Program-made: the position numbers and the translations under genes
Notes under the pieces: generated by a model
The model's database searches: none
Seen by the model: only the letters and a program-made list of their open reading frames with translations
What the model was told of the DNA's origin: nothing
Assembly (NCBI GenBank): GCA_012519885.1
Contig: JAAYPI010000014.1
Coordinates: 1 to 57,541, forward strand
Reading direction: 5' to 3'
DNA length: 57,541 nucleotides
From: Bacteroidales bacterium
GTDB taxonomy: Bacteria; Bacteroidota; Bacteroidia; Bacteroidales; Paludibacteraceae
Shown: piece after piece, positions 1 through 9,274 of the stretch
How the letters are laid out: every line of letters begins with the position of its first letter
Position numbering within the stretch: the stretch's first letter is position 1

Positions 1-764
1 AAAATACTTTTTTCAGAAACAAAGAAAAAAGTATTTTATATCTCATATATGGTATATTTCTATTATTAGTTTTTTCTTTTCTGAAACTGGCTATGCTGCT
101 ACTATTTGATGGAAGATTAGCCCACCAACTAAGCGATCCAACAAACTTGTATAGTATAACTTTATTGTTTATTCTTTTTTTATTAAAATTACAATTTTTT
201 GAATTTACCTCTCACTATGTTAAATTATTAAATCATAAAATAAAATCAAAGTTTAGTTTATCCCTCATTGGCATGATTATAATTATTCCAGTTTTTATAA
301 ATTTCCATAAAATTATTGATTTAATTGCACCGTATGGAACTTTTAATTGGTTGTTAACTATCATTTTATGGCTATCACAAAAGTTTATGTTTTTGCTTGG
401 TTATAGTGAAACAATTATTGTAAATAATCTGATCTACTTAGGCATCAATTATGTTGGAGTCGGAGCTCAATGTTTGGGTATTGGCATTATGACAAGCTTC
501 ACTTTACTAATTTTACTTATTCGTAGTTCTATGATAAATAGACTTTTCTATATTTTTTTTGGTATAATTTTCATGATTATGATGAACAGTCTTAGAATTG
601 TATTTTTGCTCTTACATTTACATAAAAATCAAAGCTATCAATTAGCTATGGATGCCCATGATTTATCTAACTACTTCTTTTATATTGTAGTGTTCTTATT
701 GTTCTTAGGATATATCCTTTGGTTTCAATACGTCCCTTTATTTAGGGGAAAGGTTGGGCGTTGA
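1..764 (+). CDS. Exosortase/archaeosortase family transpeptidase (5' end outside window)
   Basis: Polytopic membrane protein of the exosortase family, cysteine enzymes that cut and re-attach proteins carrying a short C-terminal sorting tail at the membrane. The three family catalytic residues are visible: Cys (codon 471-473, context GAQCLGIG), Arg (594-596, context NSLRIVFLL) and His (657-659, context DAHDLSNYF). Almost all the rest is hydrophobic helix. The reading frame is open without a stop back to base 3, and the upstream translation (FRNKEKSILYLIYGIFLLLV) is another plausible membrane helix. I therefore treat it as truncated by the window edge rather than starting at the ATG at 93. No protein in this window carries an obvious exosortase tail. 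Subfamily not assigned. Transcription probably ends at the bidirectional hairpin at 818-855. Confidence 0.8.
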   Translation, partial: NTFFRNKEKSILYLIYGIFLLLVFSFLKLAMLLLFDGRLAHQLSDPTNLYSITLLFILFLLKLQFFEFTSHYVKLLNHKIKSKFSLSLIGMIIIIPVFINFHKIIDLIAPYGTFNWLLTIILWLSQKFMFLLGYSETIIVNNLIYLGINYVGVGAQCLGIGIMTSFTLLILLIRSSMINRLFYIFFGIIFMIMMNSLRIVFLLLHLHKNQSYQLAMDAHDLSNYFFYIVVFLLFLGYILWFQYVPLFRGKVGR

Positions 765-797
765 GCGTTGAGCGTTTAACGTTTAGTGTTTAGCGTT
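756..797. repeat. Degenerate 7-bp tandem repeat, six units
   Basis: Six consecutive heptamers of the form KRRYGTT: GGGCGTT, GAGCGTT, GAGCGTT, TAACGTT, TAGTGTT, TAGCGTT. The array begins inside the last codons of the exosortase gene; the TGA stop at 762-764 straddles units 1 and 2. The rest is intergenic, just before the terminator. Confidence 0.8.
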
Positions 798-817
798 TAT
801 TTCTGTCAACTACTTAT

Positions 818-855
818 AAAAAAATGTCCAAGAATTTCTTGGACATTTTTTTTAA
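818..855. terminator. Bidirectional intrinsic terminator
   Basis: Inverted repeat ATGTCCAAGAA / TTCTTGGACAT with a short T loop, an A-run on the left and a T-run on the right, so it works on either strand. It separates the convergent exosortase and amylomaltase genes. Confidence 0.85.
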
Positions 856-858
856 TAA

Positions 859-3552
859 TTAACGATTAGCTTGTACTATGTAGTTTTTCAGCTCTTTATT
901 AAAGGTTTCTTGTTCGATTAATTCTTCTACGGTAAGGTGCATTCTGTATCTCCAACTATGTTTGGAGTTTGATGGCACATTTATTCGCTCTTCATGTGGA
1001 TTTTGACGTCTTAATGTATCTGAAATACTTAATAAATCTTGTAACTGGAATATTGCCCACATAGCTGGAGAATATAAGTGCTGAACAATCATATCTCTAC
1101 ATACCCACCATTCGGCAAAGTAAGGAGCTTCACCCCAATGACCAAGTTGTTGGTTGTAAAATCGTTGGGTAACTTCCCTATCCTCTTCCCACCAGCCTCT
1201 GATGGTACTCATATCGTGGGTAGAAGGTGTAACTACTGATAAATATTTAGCATCGGCAGGATGGAAGAATTCGATGGTGTCAACTTTAGGAGCACGTTGT
1301 ATTTCTAAACTTAAAATACCTAATTCATTCATAACGCTAGTTACACAATCTGCCATCATACCTAAGTCTTCGCCACAAATCATCATATTGGTAGAACGTT
1401 TGATAGCTGGTAGTTTTTTTAATGCTGAATATTTCCAAAAACTATCTTGACGACGATAGAAATAATCTACATACAGTTCTTCAATTTTATTTTTCGTAAA
1501 ATTATCTAAATAACGGAAACTAGTAGTGGTTTGCATACCATAACGTGGGTAATACATCATTCCATTCGACCATTCAACTTCAAAAAACAATACATTTGAA
1601 ATTAAATCAAATAAGCCCCACTTAATTTTTTCAGTAATCATGTTTTTATCAAACATTTCCATTACTTTCTTTTGGGTATTGCATATTGGTTTAAGGCGTA
1701 AAATCCAACCATCAATGATGTCGATGCAATTTGTTTTCACCCAGTTGGCATCATCACCAAATACTTCCCACAATACTGCATCGGTAATAAATGGCACACA
1801 GAATCTATTGTAATCAAAATGTACGCCTTTTTCGCCAAACTCATTAATATGTACTGGAATTGATGGGTTTAAATACCCCATAATACCTTCTTCTTGGTGC
1901 AAAGGAATTTGCCAGATACGGAAAAATCCTAAGATATGGTCGATACGGAAGGTGTCAAAATAATACCCCATTTGTTGAAAACGTTTTTTCCACCAATCAA
2001 ATCCTGTTTCTTCCATCTTCTCCCAATTATAGGTAGGAAGTTCCCAGTTTTGACCTTTGATAGCAAACATATCGGGTGGAGCTCCAGCTTGCATATGCAT
2101 ATTATATAATTCAGGAGCAACCCATGTATCAACACTGTTTCTGTTTACACCAATAGGAATATCTCCTTTCAGAATTACTCCGTTTTCATGAGCATATTCA
2201 GCTGCTTCTAATAACTGTAAATGCAAATGGTATTGTATAAAATAATTTACTGCAATATCATCAAAATGAGCTTGTTCTGGAGATGTTAATCTTTCCAATT
2301 TTGCCTCAGAAAATGTTGCATATTCGCCCCATTTAGAATGGTCAGCAGTTCCATTTTTATCACGTAAATAGCAAAATGCAGCGTAAGAAACTAACCAGTG
2401 TTTGTTTTCTTGGAAAAATTTAAGGTATGATTTGTTTTTTAGAAATTTTTCTTTATTCACTAAATACAATTCTTTTGCATACGCTAGTTTGAAGTTTACA
2501 ATTTCTAGGAACTCAACCAAAGGCAAGGCATTTAATTCTTTTTGTTTGGTTTTATACTGGCTAGACAAAGGATGAGTGCTTGGCAATTTCCCCATTTTGG
2601 GTAAATTTAAATATAACGGACTCAACGCAAACGCCGAAATAGCCGCATAAGGCAATACATCGGCTGCGGTATGTGTACCAATGGTGTCATTTAAAGGTAA
2701 AACCTGAATAAGTTTCAGACCTACTTTTTTTGCCCAGTCAACCATTAATTTGATGTCGATAAAATCACCTACCCCAAAACTTGATTTTGTGCGGATACTA
2801 AACACAGGAATACTTACACCAGCACCTTTAAAATCGTATGATCCAATACGTGCAAAAGAATCAGAAACGATAACGAGCGATTTCTTTGTTGTTACTACGG
2901 TAGCTTTTCTATCTGCACCGTATTCAAAATATTTAAGAGACTGGTCTTCAATATCATATACTCCATATTTATAATTTACAACATCGACCTTGGTTGTTGC
3001 TAAATTTACTTTTGCTACCCACCAATTTTTGTCTTCATTGCTCATCACAACTGGTTTCTCACTTGCCCAATCGCCTAATTCTTTAGTGCTTCCTACCACA
3101 CACAACGCTTCCCCTTTTTTCAAGGTTGGAGCTTTTACTCTAAAAATATGTGTATATTTTTTAGGGGTAATGGCAGGTACAGGGATATGATTTTCTTTGA
3201 ATAATACATTTTGAAAGGGTGAGGTCATAAACACATTTTCTACAGCACCAGCAGGATTCCAACTATCATAGCAATATATATTTTCATCTCTTAATGGATC
3301 GACTAAAATTGTTCGGTCATCACCCCACTCCAACACATCCAATCCATTGGTGTCTTTTAATACGTATTTGTATGTTAATTCAAATGGAGCATCACGTTGC
3401 ACGTCAATATCCAACGACCAATCCTCTTTCCATGCAAAATTCATATACAATGCCTTAGAAGGATCATTGTTCGATAATTCTGGGATAGACCCCATTATGG
3501 CAATATTCTGCCCCCATTTTGTAAAGTAATTTAATTTGAAATGAATTTTCAT
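859..3552 (-). CDS. malQ: 4-alpha-glucanotransferase (amylomaltase), GH77 with two CBM20 domains
   Basis: Transfers alpha-1,4-glucan segments between maltodextrins in the cytoplasm, feeding glycogen/starch breakdown. The 897 residues split into two N-terminal CBM20-like starch-binding domains (about 1-105 and 130-235) and a GH77 catalytic barrel (about 245-890). Catalytic residues are in place: nucleophile Asp538 (DTFRIDH), acid/base Glu728 (CGEDLG) and third carboxylate Asp780 (STHDMSTIRG). The CBM20-CBM20-GH77 order is that of plant DPE2-type enzymes and of the usual Bacteroidetes homologue, and the length is normal. There is no signal peptide. It is monocistronic, with a near-ideal promoter 49 bp upstream (3601-3631) and a terminator at 818-855. 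Confidence 0.93.
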   Translation of the reverse strand: MKIHFKLNYFTKWGQNIAIMGSIPELSNNDPSKALYMNFAWKEDWSLDIDVQRDAPFELTYKYVLKDTNGLDVLEWGDDRTILVDPLRDENIYCYDSWNPAGAVENVFMTSPFQNVLFKENHIPVPAITPKKYTHIFRVKAPTLKKGEALCVVGSTKELGDWASEKPVVMSNEDKNWWVAKVNLATTKVDVVNYKYGVYDIEDQSLKYFEYGADRKATVVTTKKSLVIVSDSFARIGSYDFKGAGVSIPVFSIRTKSSFGVGDFIDIKLMVDWAKKVGLKLIQVLPLNDTIGTHTAADVLPYAAISAFALSPLYLNLPKMGKLPSTHPLSSQYKTKQKELNALPLVEFLEIVNFKLAYAKELYLVNKEKFLKNKSYLKFFQENKHWLVSYAAFCYLRDKNGTADHSKWGEYATFSEAKLERLTSPEQAHFDDIAVNYFIQYHLHLQLLEAAEYAHENGVILKGDIPIGVNRNSVDTWVAPELYNMHMQAGAPPDMFAIKGQNWELPTYNWEKMEETGFDWWKKRFQQMGYYFDTFRIDHILGFFRIWQIPLHQEEGIMGYLNPSIPVHINEFGEKGVHFDYNRFCVPFITDAVLWEVFGDDANWVKTNCIDIIDGWILRLKPICNTQKKVMEMFDKNMITEKIKWGLFDLISNVLFFEVEWSNGMMYYPRYGMQTTTSFRYLDNFTKNKIEELYVDYFYRRQDSFWKYSALKKLPAIKRSTNMMICGEDLGMMADCVTSVMNELGILSLEIQRAPKVDTIEFFHPADAKYLSVVTPSTHDMSTIRGWWEEDREVTQRFYNQQLGHWGEAPYFAEWWVCRDMIVQHLYSPAMWAIFQLQDLLSISDTLRRQNPHEERINVPSNSKHSWRYRMHLTVEELIEQETFNKELKNYIVQANR

Positions 3553-3600
3553 GTTTCTTTTCTATTTTTAGGGTTAATCTTACGTTTTAAATGTATGTTT

Positions 3601-3631
3601 CAAAGGTACAACAAATTTTCATATCGACAAA
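3601..3631 (-). promoter_or_regulatory. Bacteroidetes-type promoter of malQ
   Basis: On the minus strand, TTTG (3631-3628), then exactly 19 bp, then TACCTTTG (3608-3601). This matches the TTTG-N19-TAnnTTTG consensus of the Bacteroidetes primary sigma factor. Predicted start of transcription is near 3595, about 43 nt before the ATG. Confidence 0.8.
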
Positions 3632-3648
3632 TAGTCTGGTTTATTTCG

Positions 3649-5982
3649 TTATTCTAAATCGAATATTTGATCAAAACTTTCTTCTGTATTTGGTTCAGAA
3701 CGGCAGTCATAACCTTGTCGAATATCTGTAGGTATATCAAATTTAACATTTTCTGAATAAGGCAAACTAGTATCTGCATACACTTTTTTCATAAAAATTG
3801 CCCAAATAGGTAAGGCTGTATTAGCCCCTTGACCATCTGCTATATTGTCAAAGTGAATGGATCTGTCTTCTCCACCAACCCATACTCCGGCGACTAATTG
3901 AGGAGTTGTAGCAATAAACCAACCGTCTGAATTATTTTGCGTTGTACCTGTTTTAGCTGCTATTTCCCCTCTAAGCTGAAAACGATAACGTAGGCGAACA
4001 CCAGTACCCTCATTTACAACGGCTCCTAAGAGTGTCAGCATCTTATAGGAAGTTTCTTCGCTAAATATTTCTACCAATTGGGGAGTAAAAGTTGCTAACA
4101 CATTTCCTTTATTATCTTCTATACGTGTAACAAACAGCGGTTCAACACGTATACCTTTGTTTACAAAAGAAGAATAGGCTCCCACCATCTCTTTAACAGA
4201 CACATCAGCAGGTCCTAAACACAATGAAACAACTGGCTCCATATGACTTTGAATACCAAAAGAATGTATCATCCTAACCAATGCTTGTGGGGTAATTTGT
4301 TTCATTAAATAAGCTGTAATCCAGTTGTTTGAATTTGCCAATCCCCAACGTAACGTAACTAATTCTCCCTCTTTCGAGTTGCTTGCATTACGTGGTGTCC
4401 ATTTTTTTCCATCCTCTAGATAAAAGGTTTGCGGAATATTGGGCACTTTCTGACAAGGAGTCAACCCTTCTTCCATAGCCAGTGTATATAAATAAGGCTT
4501 GATGGTAGAACCCACTTGCCGTTTTCCTTGCGTTACCATATCATATTGGAATTCAGCAAAGTTTGGACCACCTACATAGGCTTTTACATGTCCGTTATAG
4601 GGATCCATAGACATAAATCCACAGCGTAAAAAGTGTTTTTGCCATTTGATAGAATCCATTGGGCTCATAATAGTATCACGAACACCTGTCCAAGTAAATA
4701 CACTCATCGGTATTTTTTTAGCAAAAGCACGATCAATTTCAGCATTTGTATAATTGGCTTTTTTCATATTGCGATACCTATCTGACTGACGTTTTGCTTT
4801 TGTTAAAATGCTAGACATTTCTTCTGGAGTAATATTTCGAGAAAATGGAGCATACGAACGTCCACGTTTTTCGTTAAAAAAACGTTTTTGCAAATTATCT
4901 CCAATATGCTCTTTCACTGCCTCTTCTGCATACCGTTGCATGCGTGCATCTATCGTAGTATAAATGCGTAATCCATCTGCATAAATATTGTAATTTGACC
5001 CATTTGGTTTTTTATTTTTTTTACACCAACCATACAATGGATTTGTTTCCCAGGCTAACGAGTCTTCTTTATATTTTTGCATTTGCCACGACATATAATT
5101 GCTTCTTTGGGGTTTATCAGCCATCATCGTTTGACGCAAATATTCTCTAAAATAAGGAGCTAAACCTAACTTATGATCAACTCGTTGGAAATTCAATTTA
5201 ATTGGAATTGATTTTAATGAATCTACTTCTTGTTTAGTAATATAATCATACTTATACAATTGGTCAAGTACTGTATTACGCCTATTTTTAGCACGTTCTG
5301 GAAAGCGGTTTGGATTAAATAACGAAGGGTTTTTACACATTCCTACAAGCAAAGCTGCTTGTTCTCTAGTTAGTTCATTGGGTGCAACATTGAAATATAC
5401 CTGTGAAGCTGATTTTATACCAACGGCATTATTCAAAAAATCAAATTGGTTAAGATACATTGCAATTATTTCCTCTTTAGCATAAAAACGTTCTAGTTGT
5501 ACAGCTATCACCCATTCTATAGGTTTTTGCATAGCACGCTGAAAGAGATTATCTGCATTAGGAGAATAAAGTAATTTAGCTAACTGTTGTGTAATAGTAC
5601 TACCCCCACCCGCACTGGCTTTTCCAAGTAAACCTCGTAAAATAATAGCTCTTCCCAAAGAACGTGCATCAATACCAGAATGGTTAAAAAAACGAATATC
5701 TTCTGTAGCTACCAATGCTTCTATCATGTAAGGAGATATTTGGGTATAATTTACCGCTACTCGGTTGTCTTTACCATAGAAAAATCTTCCTAAAACCTCT
5801 CCATCTGCCGTGTATATTTCAGATGCAAATTTATTTTTTGGATTTTGCAACTCTTCAATTTCTGGTATATAACCAATAACACCTTTTGCTATAAGGAAAA
5901 ATAGCAATACTGTACCAACTATGATTGACGCAAAAAGTGTCCAAAGTCCAATAAGAATTGTTTTTTTAGTTTTTGGTTTCAT
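3649..5982 (-). CDS. Class A penicillin-binding protein 1A (bifunctional transglycosylase/transpeptidase)
   Basis: Polymerises and crosslinks peptidoglycan at the periplasmic face. Order: short basic tail, one membrane anchor (about 9-33), a GT51 transglycosylase with catalytic Glu94 (ATEDIRFFNHSG) and the GGSTITQQLAK motif (126-136), then the transpeptidase with Ser492-x-x-Lys495 (GSTIK), Ser551-Asn-Asn and Lys677-Thr-Gly. All active-site motifs are intact and 777 residues is typical of Bacteroidetes mrcA/ponA products. The ATG at 5982 is followed directly by the basic cytoplasmic tail. A TACCTTTG box (6019-6012) sits 30 bp upstream on the same strand. Which of several class A paralogues it is cannot be told from here. 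Confidence 0.93.
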   Translation of the reverse strand: MKPKTKKTILIGLWTLFASIIVGTVLLFFLIAKGVIGYIPEIEELQNPKNKFASEIYTADGEVLGRFFYGKDNRVAVNYTQISPYMIEALVATEDIRFFNHSGIDARSLGRAIILRGLLGKASAGGGSTITQQLAKLLYSPNADNLFQRAMQKPIEWVIAVQLERFYAKEEIIAMYLNQFDFLNNAVGIKSASQVYFNVAPNELTREQAALLVGMCKNPSLFNPNRFPERAKNRRNTVLDQLYKYDYITKQEVDSLKSIPIKLNFQRVDHKLGLAPYFREYLRQTMMADKPQRSNYMSWQMQKYKEDSLAWETNPLYGWCKKNKKPNGSNYNIYADGLRIYTTIDARMQRYAEEAVKEHIGDNLQKRFFNEKRGRSYAPFSRNITPEEMSSILTKAKRQSDRYRNMKKANYTNAEIDRAFAKKIPMSVFTWTGVRDTIMSPMDSIKWQKHFLRCGFMSMDPYNGHVKAYVGGPNFAEFQYDMVTQGKRQVGSTIKPYLYTLAMEEGLTPCQKVPNIPQTFYLEDGKKWTPRNASNSKEGELVTLRWGLANSNNWITAYLMKQITPQALVRMIHSFGIQSHMEPVVSLCLGPADVSVKEMVGAYSSFVNKGIRVEPLFVTRIEDNKGNVLATFTPQLVEIFSEETSYKMLTLLGAVVNEGTGVRLRYRFQLRGEIAAKTGTTQNNSDGWFIATTPQLVAGVWVGGEDRSIHFDNIADGQGANTALPIWAIFMKKVYADTSLPYSENVKFDIPTDIRQGYDCRSEPNTEESFDQIFDLE

Positions 5983-6102
5983 GTAGTAGTTTCTTCATAA
6001 ATTTTTGCCCACAAAGGTACAGTATTTTTTTCAAACGACTAGTAAAGACTCTATTTTTAAACAAAAAAGTATGAATATCATTATTATTCAAAAATAAAAA
6101 AC

Positions 6103-6193
6103 TACCTTTGTACCGCAATAATTATTTATTTTATATACAACATCTTTTATATAGTGAAAAAATAGGTTTACTAAATGACACGGACTAATTTTG
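6103..6193 (+). promoter_or_regulatory. Two candidate -7 boxes and long 5' leader of the DEAD-box gene
   Basis: TACCTTTG at 6103-6110 and TAATTTTG at 6186-6193 both fit TAnnTTTG; neither has a clear TTTG at -33. They would give leaders of about 143 or 60 nt before the ATG at 6260. The 277-bp gap between the divergent PBP1A and helicase genes holds only these boxes and the PBP1A box at 6012-6019. Confidence 0.5.
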
Positions 6194-6259
6194 CCGTTTT
6201 TAATACGCATCCCTCTTTGTTTTTTCGCTATTTATTTTCCTCATCATTTATTATTTTAC

Positions 6260-8044
6260 ATGAACACATTTGAAAATTTAGGTCTTGAACAATCAATTCT
6301 TCAGGGCATTAGTGAGATGGGATTTGTTTCTCCAACACCCATACAAGAAGAAGTTATCCCTTACATGCTTTCTAATCAATCTGATATCATTGGTTTAGCA
6401 CAAACAGGAACAGGAAAAACAGCAGCTTTTGGTTTGCCTCTAATTCAGTTAATCAGCACAAAAGAAAGAACAACACAAGGTTTAGTCTTAGCTCCAACAC
6501 GTGAATTATGCATGCAAATAGCCACAGAATTACGTAAATATAGTACCTACAAAGAAGGTATACATATCGTAGCGGTATATGGTGGTGAAGACATTATGAA
6601 ACAATTAAAACAACTCGATAAAACACCGCATATTGTAGTAGCTACTCCAGGTAGATTAATTGATTTGATTAATCGTAGAAAAGTTTCGTTGCAAGGAATT
6701 AAACATTTAATATTAGATGAAGCAGATGAGATGCTAAAAATGGGATTTTTAGATGATATAACAACTATCATCGAAGAAACTCCTGATAGCCGACAAACAT
6801 TATTATTTTCGGCTACTATGCCCACAGAGATAAGCAGTATTGCTCGTCGTTATATGAGTAATGCAAAAGAAATTGCTGTTGGTAAAAAAAATGAGGCATC
6901 CAAAAATGTTGAGCATGTATGTGTGGTAGTACGTAAAGACCAAAAATATTTAGCTCTAAAACGAATTTTGGATAGCAACCCAGATATTTATGGCATTATA
7001 TTTTGTAGAACTCGCCAACAAACCAAAGATATTGCAGATCTACTTATAGTCGATGGGTATAATGCTGATGCCTTGCATGGCGATTTGTCGCAAGCACAAC
7101 GTGACATGGTAATGAATAAATTCCGTATTAAAAATTTACAGATTTTAGTAGCTACAGATGTTGCTGCACGGGGATTAGATGTAAACAATTTGACACATGT
7201 TATTAACTATGATTTGCCTGATGATAAAGAAACGTATACCCATAGAAGCGGACGTACAGGGCGTGTCAATAAATCAGGAATTTCTATTGCTATTGTAACT
7301 CCTAGAGAAAAGGGTTCTCTTAGCACAATTGAAAAAGCAATAAATAGAAAATTCAAACAAGAACTCATTCCTACAGGATTAGAGGCATGCCAAAAACAAT
7401 TAAACCACCTTATACACCGTATGCGTGAAGTGGAGGTTAGCGAGGATTTAGATGATAACTACTTGAGCGAGATTTTTGAGATGCTAACAGATATGAGCAA
7501 AGAAGAAGTGATTACTCGTTTTGTTTCGTTAGAATTTAATCGCTTTTTAAGTTATTACAAAGATTCTAAAGATTTGAATAACGATATTAAGGCAGAAAAA
7601 GATGGAGGCGAGGCACGCAATCGTAGAACAGGGAAATCGGATAGAATTCGGTTAAAAATAGACCAAGGTAAAAACGATGGGTATGAACCAAAACGATTAT
7701 TAAAACTCATTAATGAGGTAACTGATAGTAAAGATATTAATATTGGAGATATTGAAGTTACATCTAAATTTACATTTTTTGATGTAGATAAAGACCAAGT
7801 TACTCGTTTAAAAACAGCATTTGCTACTAGCAAATTTAGTCGTAGTATCGAATTAAATGAGGTAAAAGGAGATAGGTCAAGTCGCTCTTCCTCTTCTTCT
7901 CCATCACGCAGAAGACAAGCTCCTGCTAATCAATCTTCATCATCTGCTTCACGCAGTCAATCGTCAGGAAGAGGCAGAGATAGGAATAAAGAAACAGATA
8001 AAAACAAAAAATCCGATCGTTATAGCAAGCGTAAAACTTGGTAA
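6260..8044 (+). CDS. DEAD-box ATP-dependent RNA helicase (DeaD/CsdA type)
   Basis: Unwinds structured RNA; homologues act in ribosome assembly and RNA decay, often in the cold. Helicase core about residues 1-370: Q motif (GFVSPTPIQ, 21-29), Walker A AQTGTGKT (Lys53), Asp153-Glu-Ala-Asp, SAT (184-186) and HRSGRTGR. A DbpA-type RNA-binding domain follows (about 460-540), then a Ser/Arg/Lys-rich disordered tail. I start at ATG 6260: the frame is open further up, but that stretch is a hydrophobic leader unlike the family and runs through a TAATTTTG promoter box (6186-6193). The gene is alone on its strand and ends at the hairpin 8063-8099. Confidence 0.93.
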   Translation: MNTFENLGLEQSILQGISEMGFVSPTPIQEEVIPYMLSNQSDIIGLAQTGTGKTAAFGLPLIQLISTKERTTQGLVLAPTRELCMQIATELRKYSTYKEGIHIVAVYGGEDIMKQLKQLDKTPHIVVATPGRLIDLINRRKVSLQGIKHLILDEADEMLKMGFLDDITTIIEETPDSRQTLLFSATMPTEISSIARRYMSNAKEIAVGKKNEASKNVEHVCVVVRKDQKYLALKRILDSNPDIYGIIFCRTRQQTKDIADLLIVDGYNADALHGDLSQAQRDMVMNKFRIKNLQILVATDVAARGLDVNNLTHVINYDLPDDKETYTHRSGRTGRVNKSGISIAIVTPREKGSLSTIEKAINRKFKQELIPTGLEACQKQLNHLIHRMREVEVSEDLDDNYLSEIFEMLTDMSKEEVITRFVSLEFNRFLSYYKDSKDLNNDIKAEKDGGEARNRRTGKSDRIRLKIDQGKNDGYEPKRLLKLINEVTDSKDINIGDIEVTSKFTFFDVDKDQVTRLKTAFATSKFSRSIELNEVKGDRSSRSSSSSPSRRRQAPANQSSSSASRSQSSGRGRDRNKETDKNKKSDRYSKRKTW

Positions 8045-8062
8045 AATGGGACATATAAACAT

Positions 8063-8099
8063 AAAAAAAACGAACCTCTATTATGATGTTCGTTTTTTT
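8063..8099. terminator. Bidirectional terminator between helicase gene and leu operon
   Basis: A-run, CGAAC, 12-nt loop, GTTCG, T-run: a perfect stem of about 12 bp including the A/T runs. It lies between the convergent helicase gene and leuB and would stop both transcripts. Confidence 0.85.
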
Positions 8100-8127
8100 A
8101 TGTTTAACTAGCAAATATAAATGTAAC

Positions 8128-9201
8128 TTAGTTATTTTTAATCCAGTTTTTAATCCACTCTCCTACTTCACTGCATTTGTACCCTTCTTTTCCTTCTACT
8201 TGAATATCAGCGGTACGTACATTAGCATCCATTGAGGCGTCTACAGCTTTGCGAATTAAAGCAGCTTCTTCTTTTAAGTCAAAAGCATATTCAAACATCA
8301 TAGCAGCAGATAAAATAGTTGCTAATGGATTTGCAATGTCTTTTCCAGCAGCTTGGGGCCACGATCCATGAATTGGTTCAAATACAGAAGTATGTTCGCC
8401 TATAGAGGCTGAAGGCAACATTCCCATAGATCCAGTTATAACGGAACCTTCGTCAGTTAAAATATCACCAAACATATTTTCGGTTACCATCACATCAAAA
8501 TCTTTGGGCCACTGAATCATACGCATAGCCGCATTATCCACAAACATAAATTCTGTTTCTACATCAGGGTAATTTTGTGCCATTTCTTTAGCTACTTCTC
8601 TCCACAAACGCGAAGTTGCCAATACATTTGCTTTATCTACAACAGTCAATTTTTTCCTACGTTTTAACGCATAGCTATATGCCAACGTCAACACACGTTC
8701 AATTTCCATCCGACTATAAACGCAGGTATCATAAGCTACTGTTCCATCTTCACTTCTACCTTGAGGACGACCAAAATACATACCACCTGTTAATTCTCTG
8801 ATACATACAAAATCGGCACCATCAATTAAATCCGCACGTAATGGAGATTTGTGAATCAACGACGGAAACGTTGTAACAGGACGAATATTTCCATATAAAC
8901 CAAGTTTTTTACGCATAGCTAATAAGCCTTGTTCGGGACGTACTTTAGCACTTGGGTTGTTATCAAAACGAGGATCTCCTACTGCTCCAAAAAGTACAGC
9001 ATTGGATTTCATACATAATTCATGTGTAGCATCAGGATAAGGATTACCAACTTGGTCAATGGCAGTAGCTCCCACTAACCCATACTCATAGGTTAATTCG
9101 TGTCCAAATTTTTCACAAACAGCAATGGTTACATCTAACCCTTGTTTAATAATTTCTGGTCCTATGCCATCTCCAGGCAAAACTGCAATGTTTAATTTCA
9201 T
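8128..9201 (-). CDS. leuB: 3-isopropylmalate dehydrogenase
   Basis: Oxidises and decarboxylates 3-isopropylmalate to 2-oxoisocaproate with NAD+, the third leucine-specific step. The 357 residues begin with the family start ([15 protein letters not shown]) and contain the substrate-loop region [10 protein letters not shown], the conserved DKANVL segment and the metal/NAD region near [12 protein letters not shown] and [10 protein letters not shown]. Length and start are typical. It is the last gene of the leu operon, 73 bp after mgsA, and is followed by the terminator at 8063-8099. Confidence 0.95.
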   Translation of the reverse strand: MKLNIAVLPGDGIGPEIIKQGLDVTIAVCEKFGHELTYEYGLVGATAIDQVGNPYPDATHELCMKSNAVLFGAVGDPRFDNNPSAKVRPEQGLLAMRKKLGLYGNIRPVTTFPSLIHKSPLRADLIDGADFVCIRELTGGMYFGRPQGRSEDGTVAYDTCVYSRMEIERVLTLAYSYALKRRKKLTVVDKANVLATSRLWREVAKEMAQNYPDVETEFMFVDNAAMRMIQWPKDFDVMVTENMFGDILTDEGSVITGSMGMLPSASIGEHTSVFEPIHGSWPQAAGKDIANPLATILSAAMMFEYAFDLKEEAALIRKAVDASMDANVRTADIQVEGKEGYKCSEVGEWIKNWIKNN

Positions 9202-9274
9202 TTTAGTAGTTATTGTTTATGTTAAAAGTATACTTAATAGAGATAATTGGGGATTATTTTTTGCTAATGTTGTA

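Noticed and set aside
1202-1450. Plus-strand ORFs inside malQ, with similar ones inside leuA, tkt and others
   Set aside because: Frame shadows of strongly supported genes on the opposite strand; no independent start or domain.
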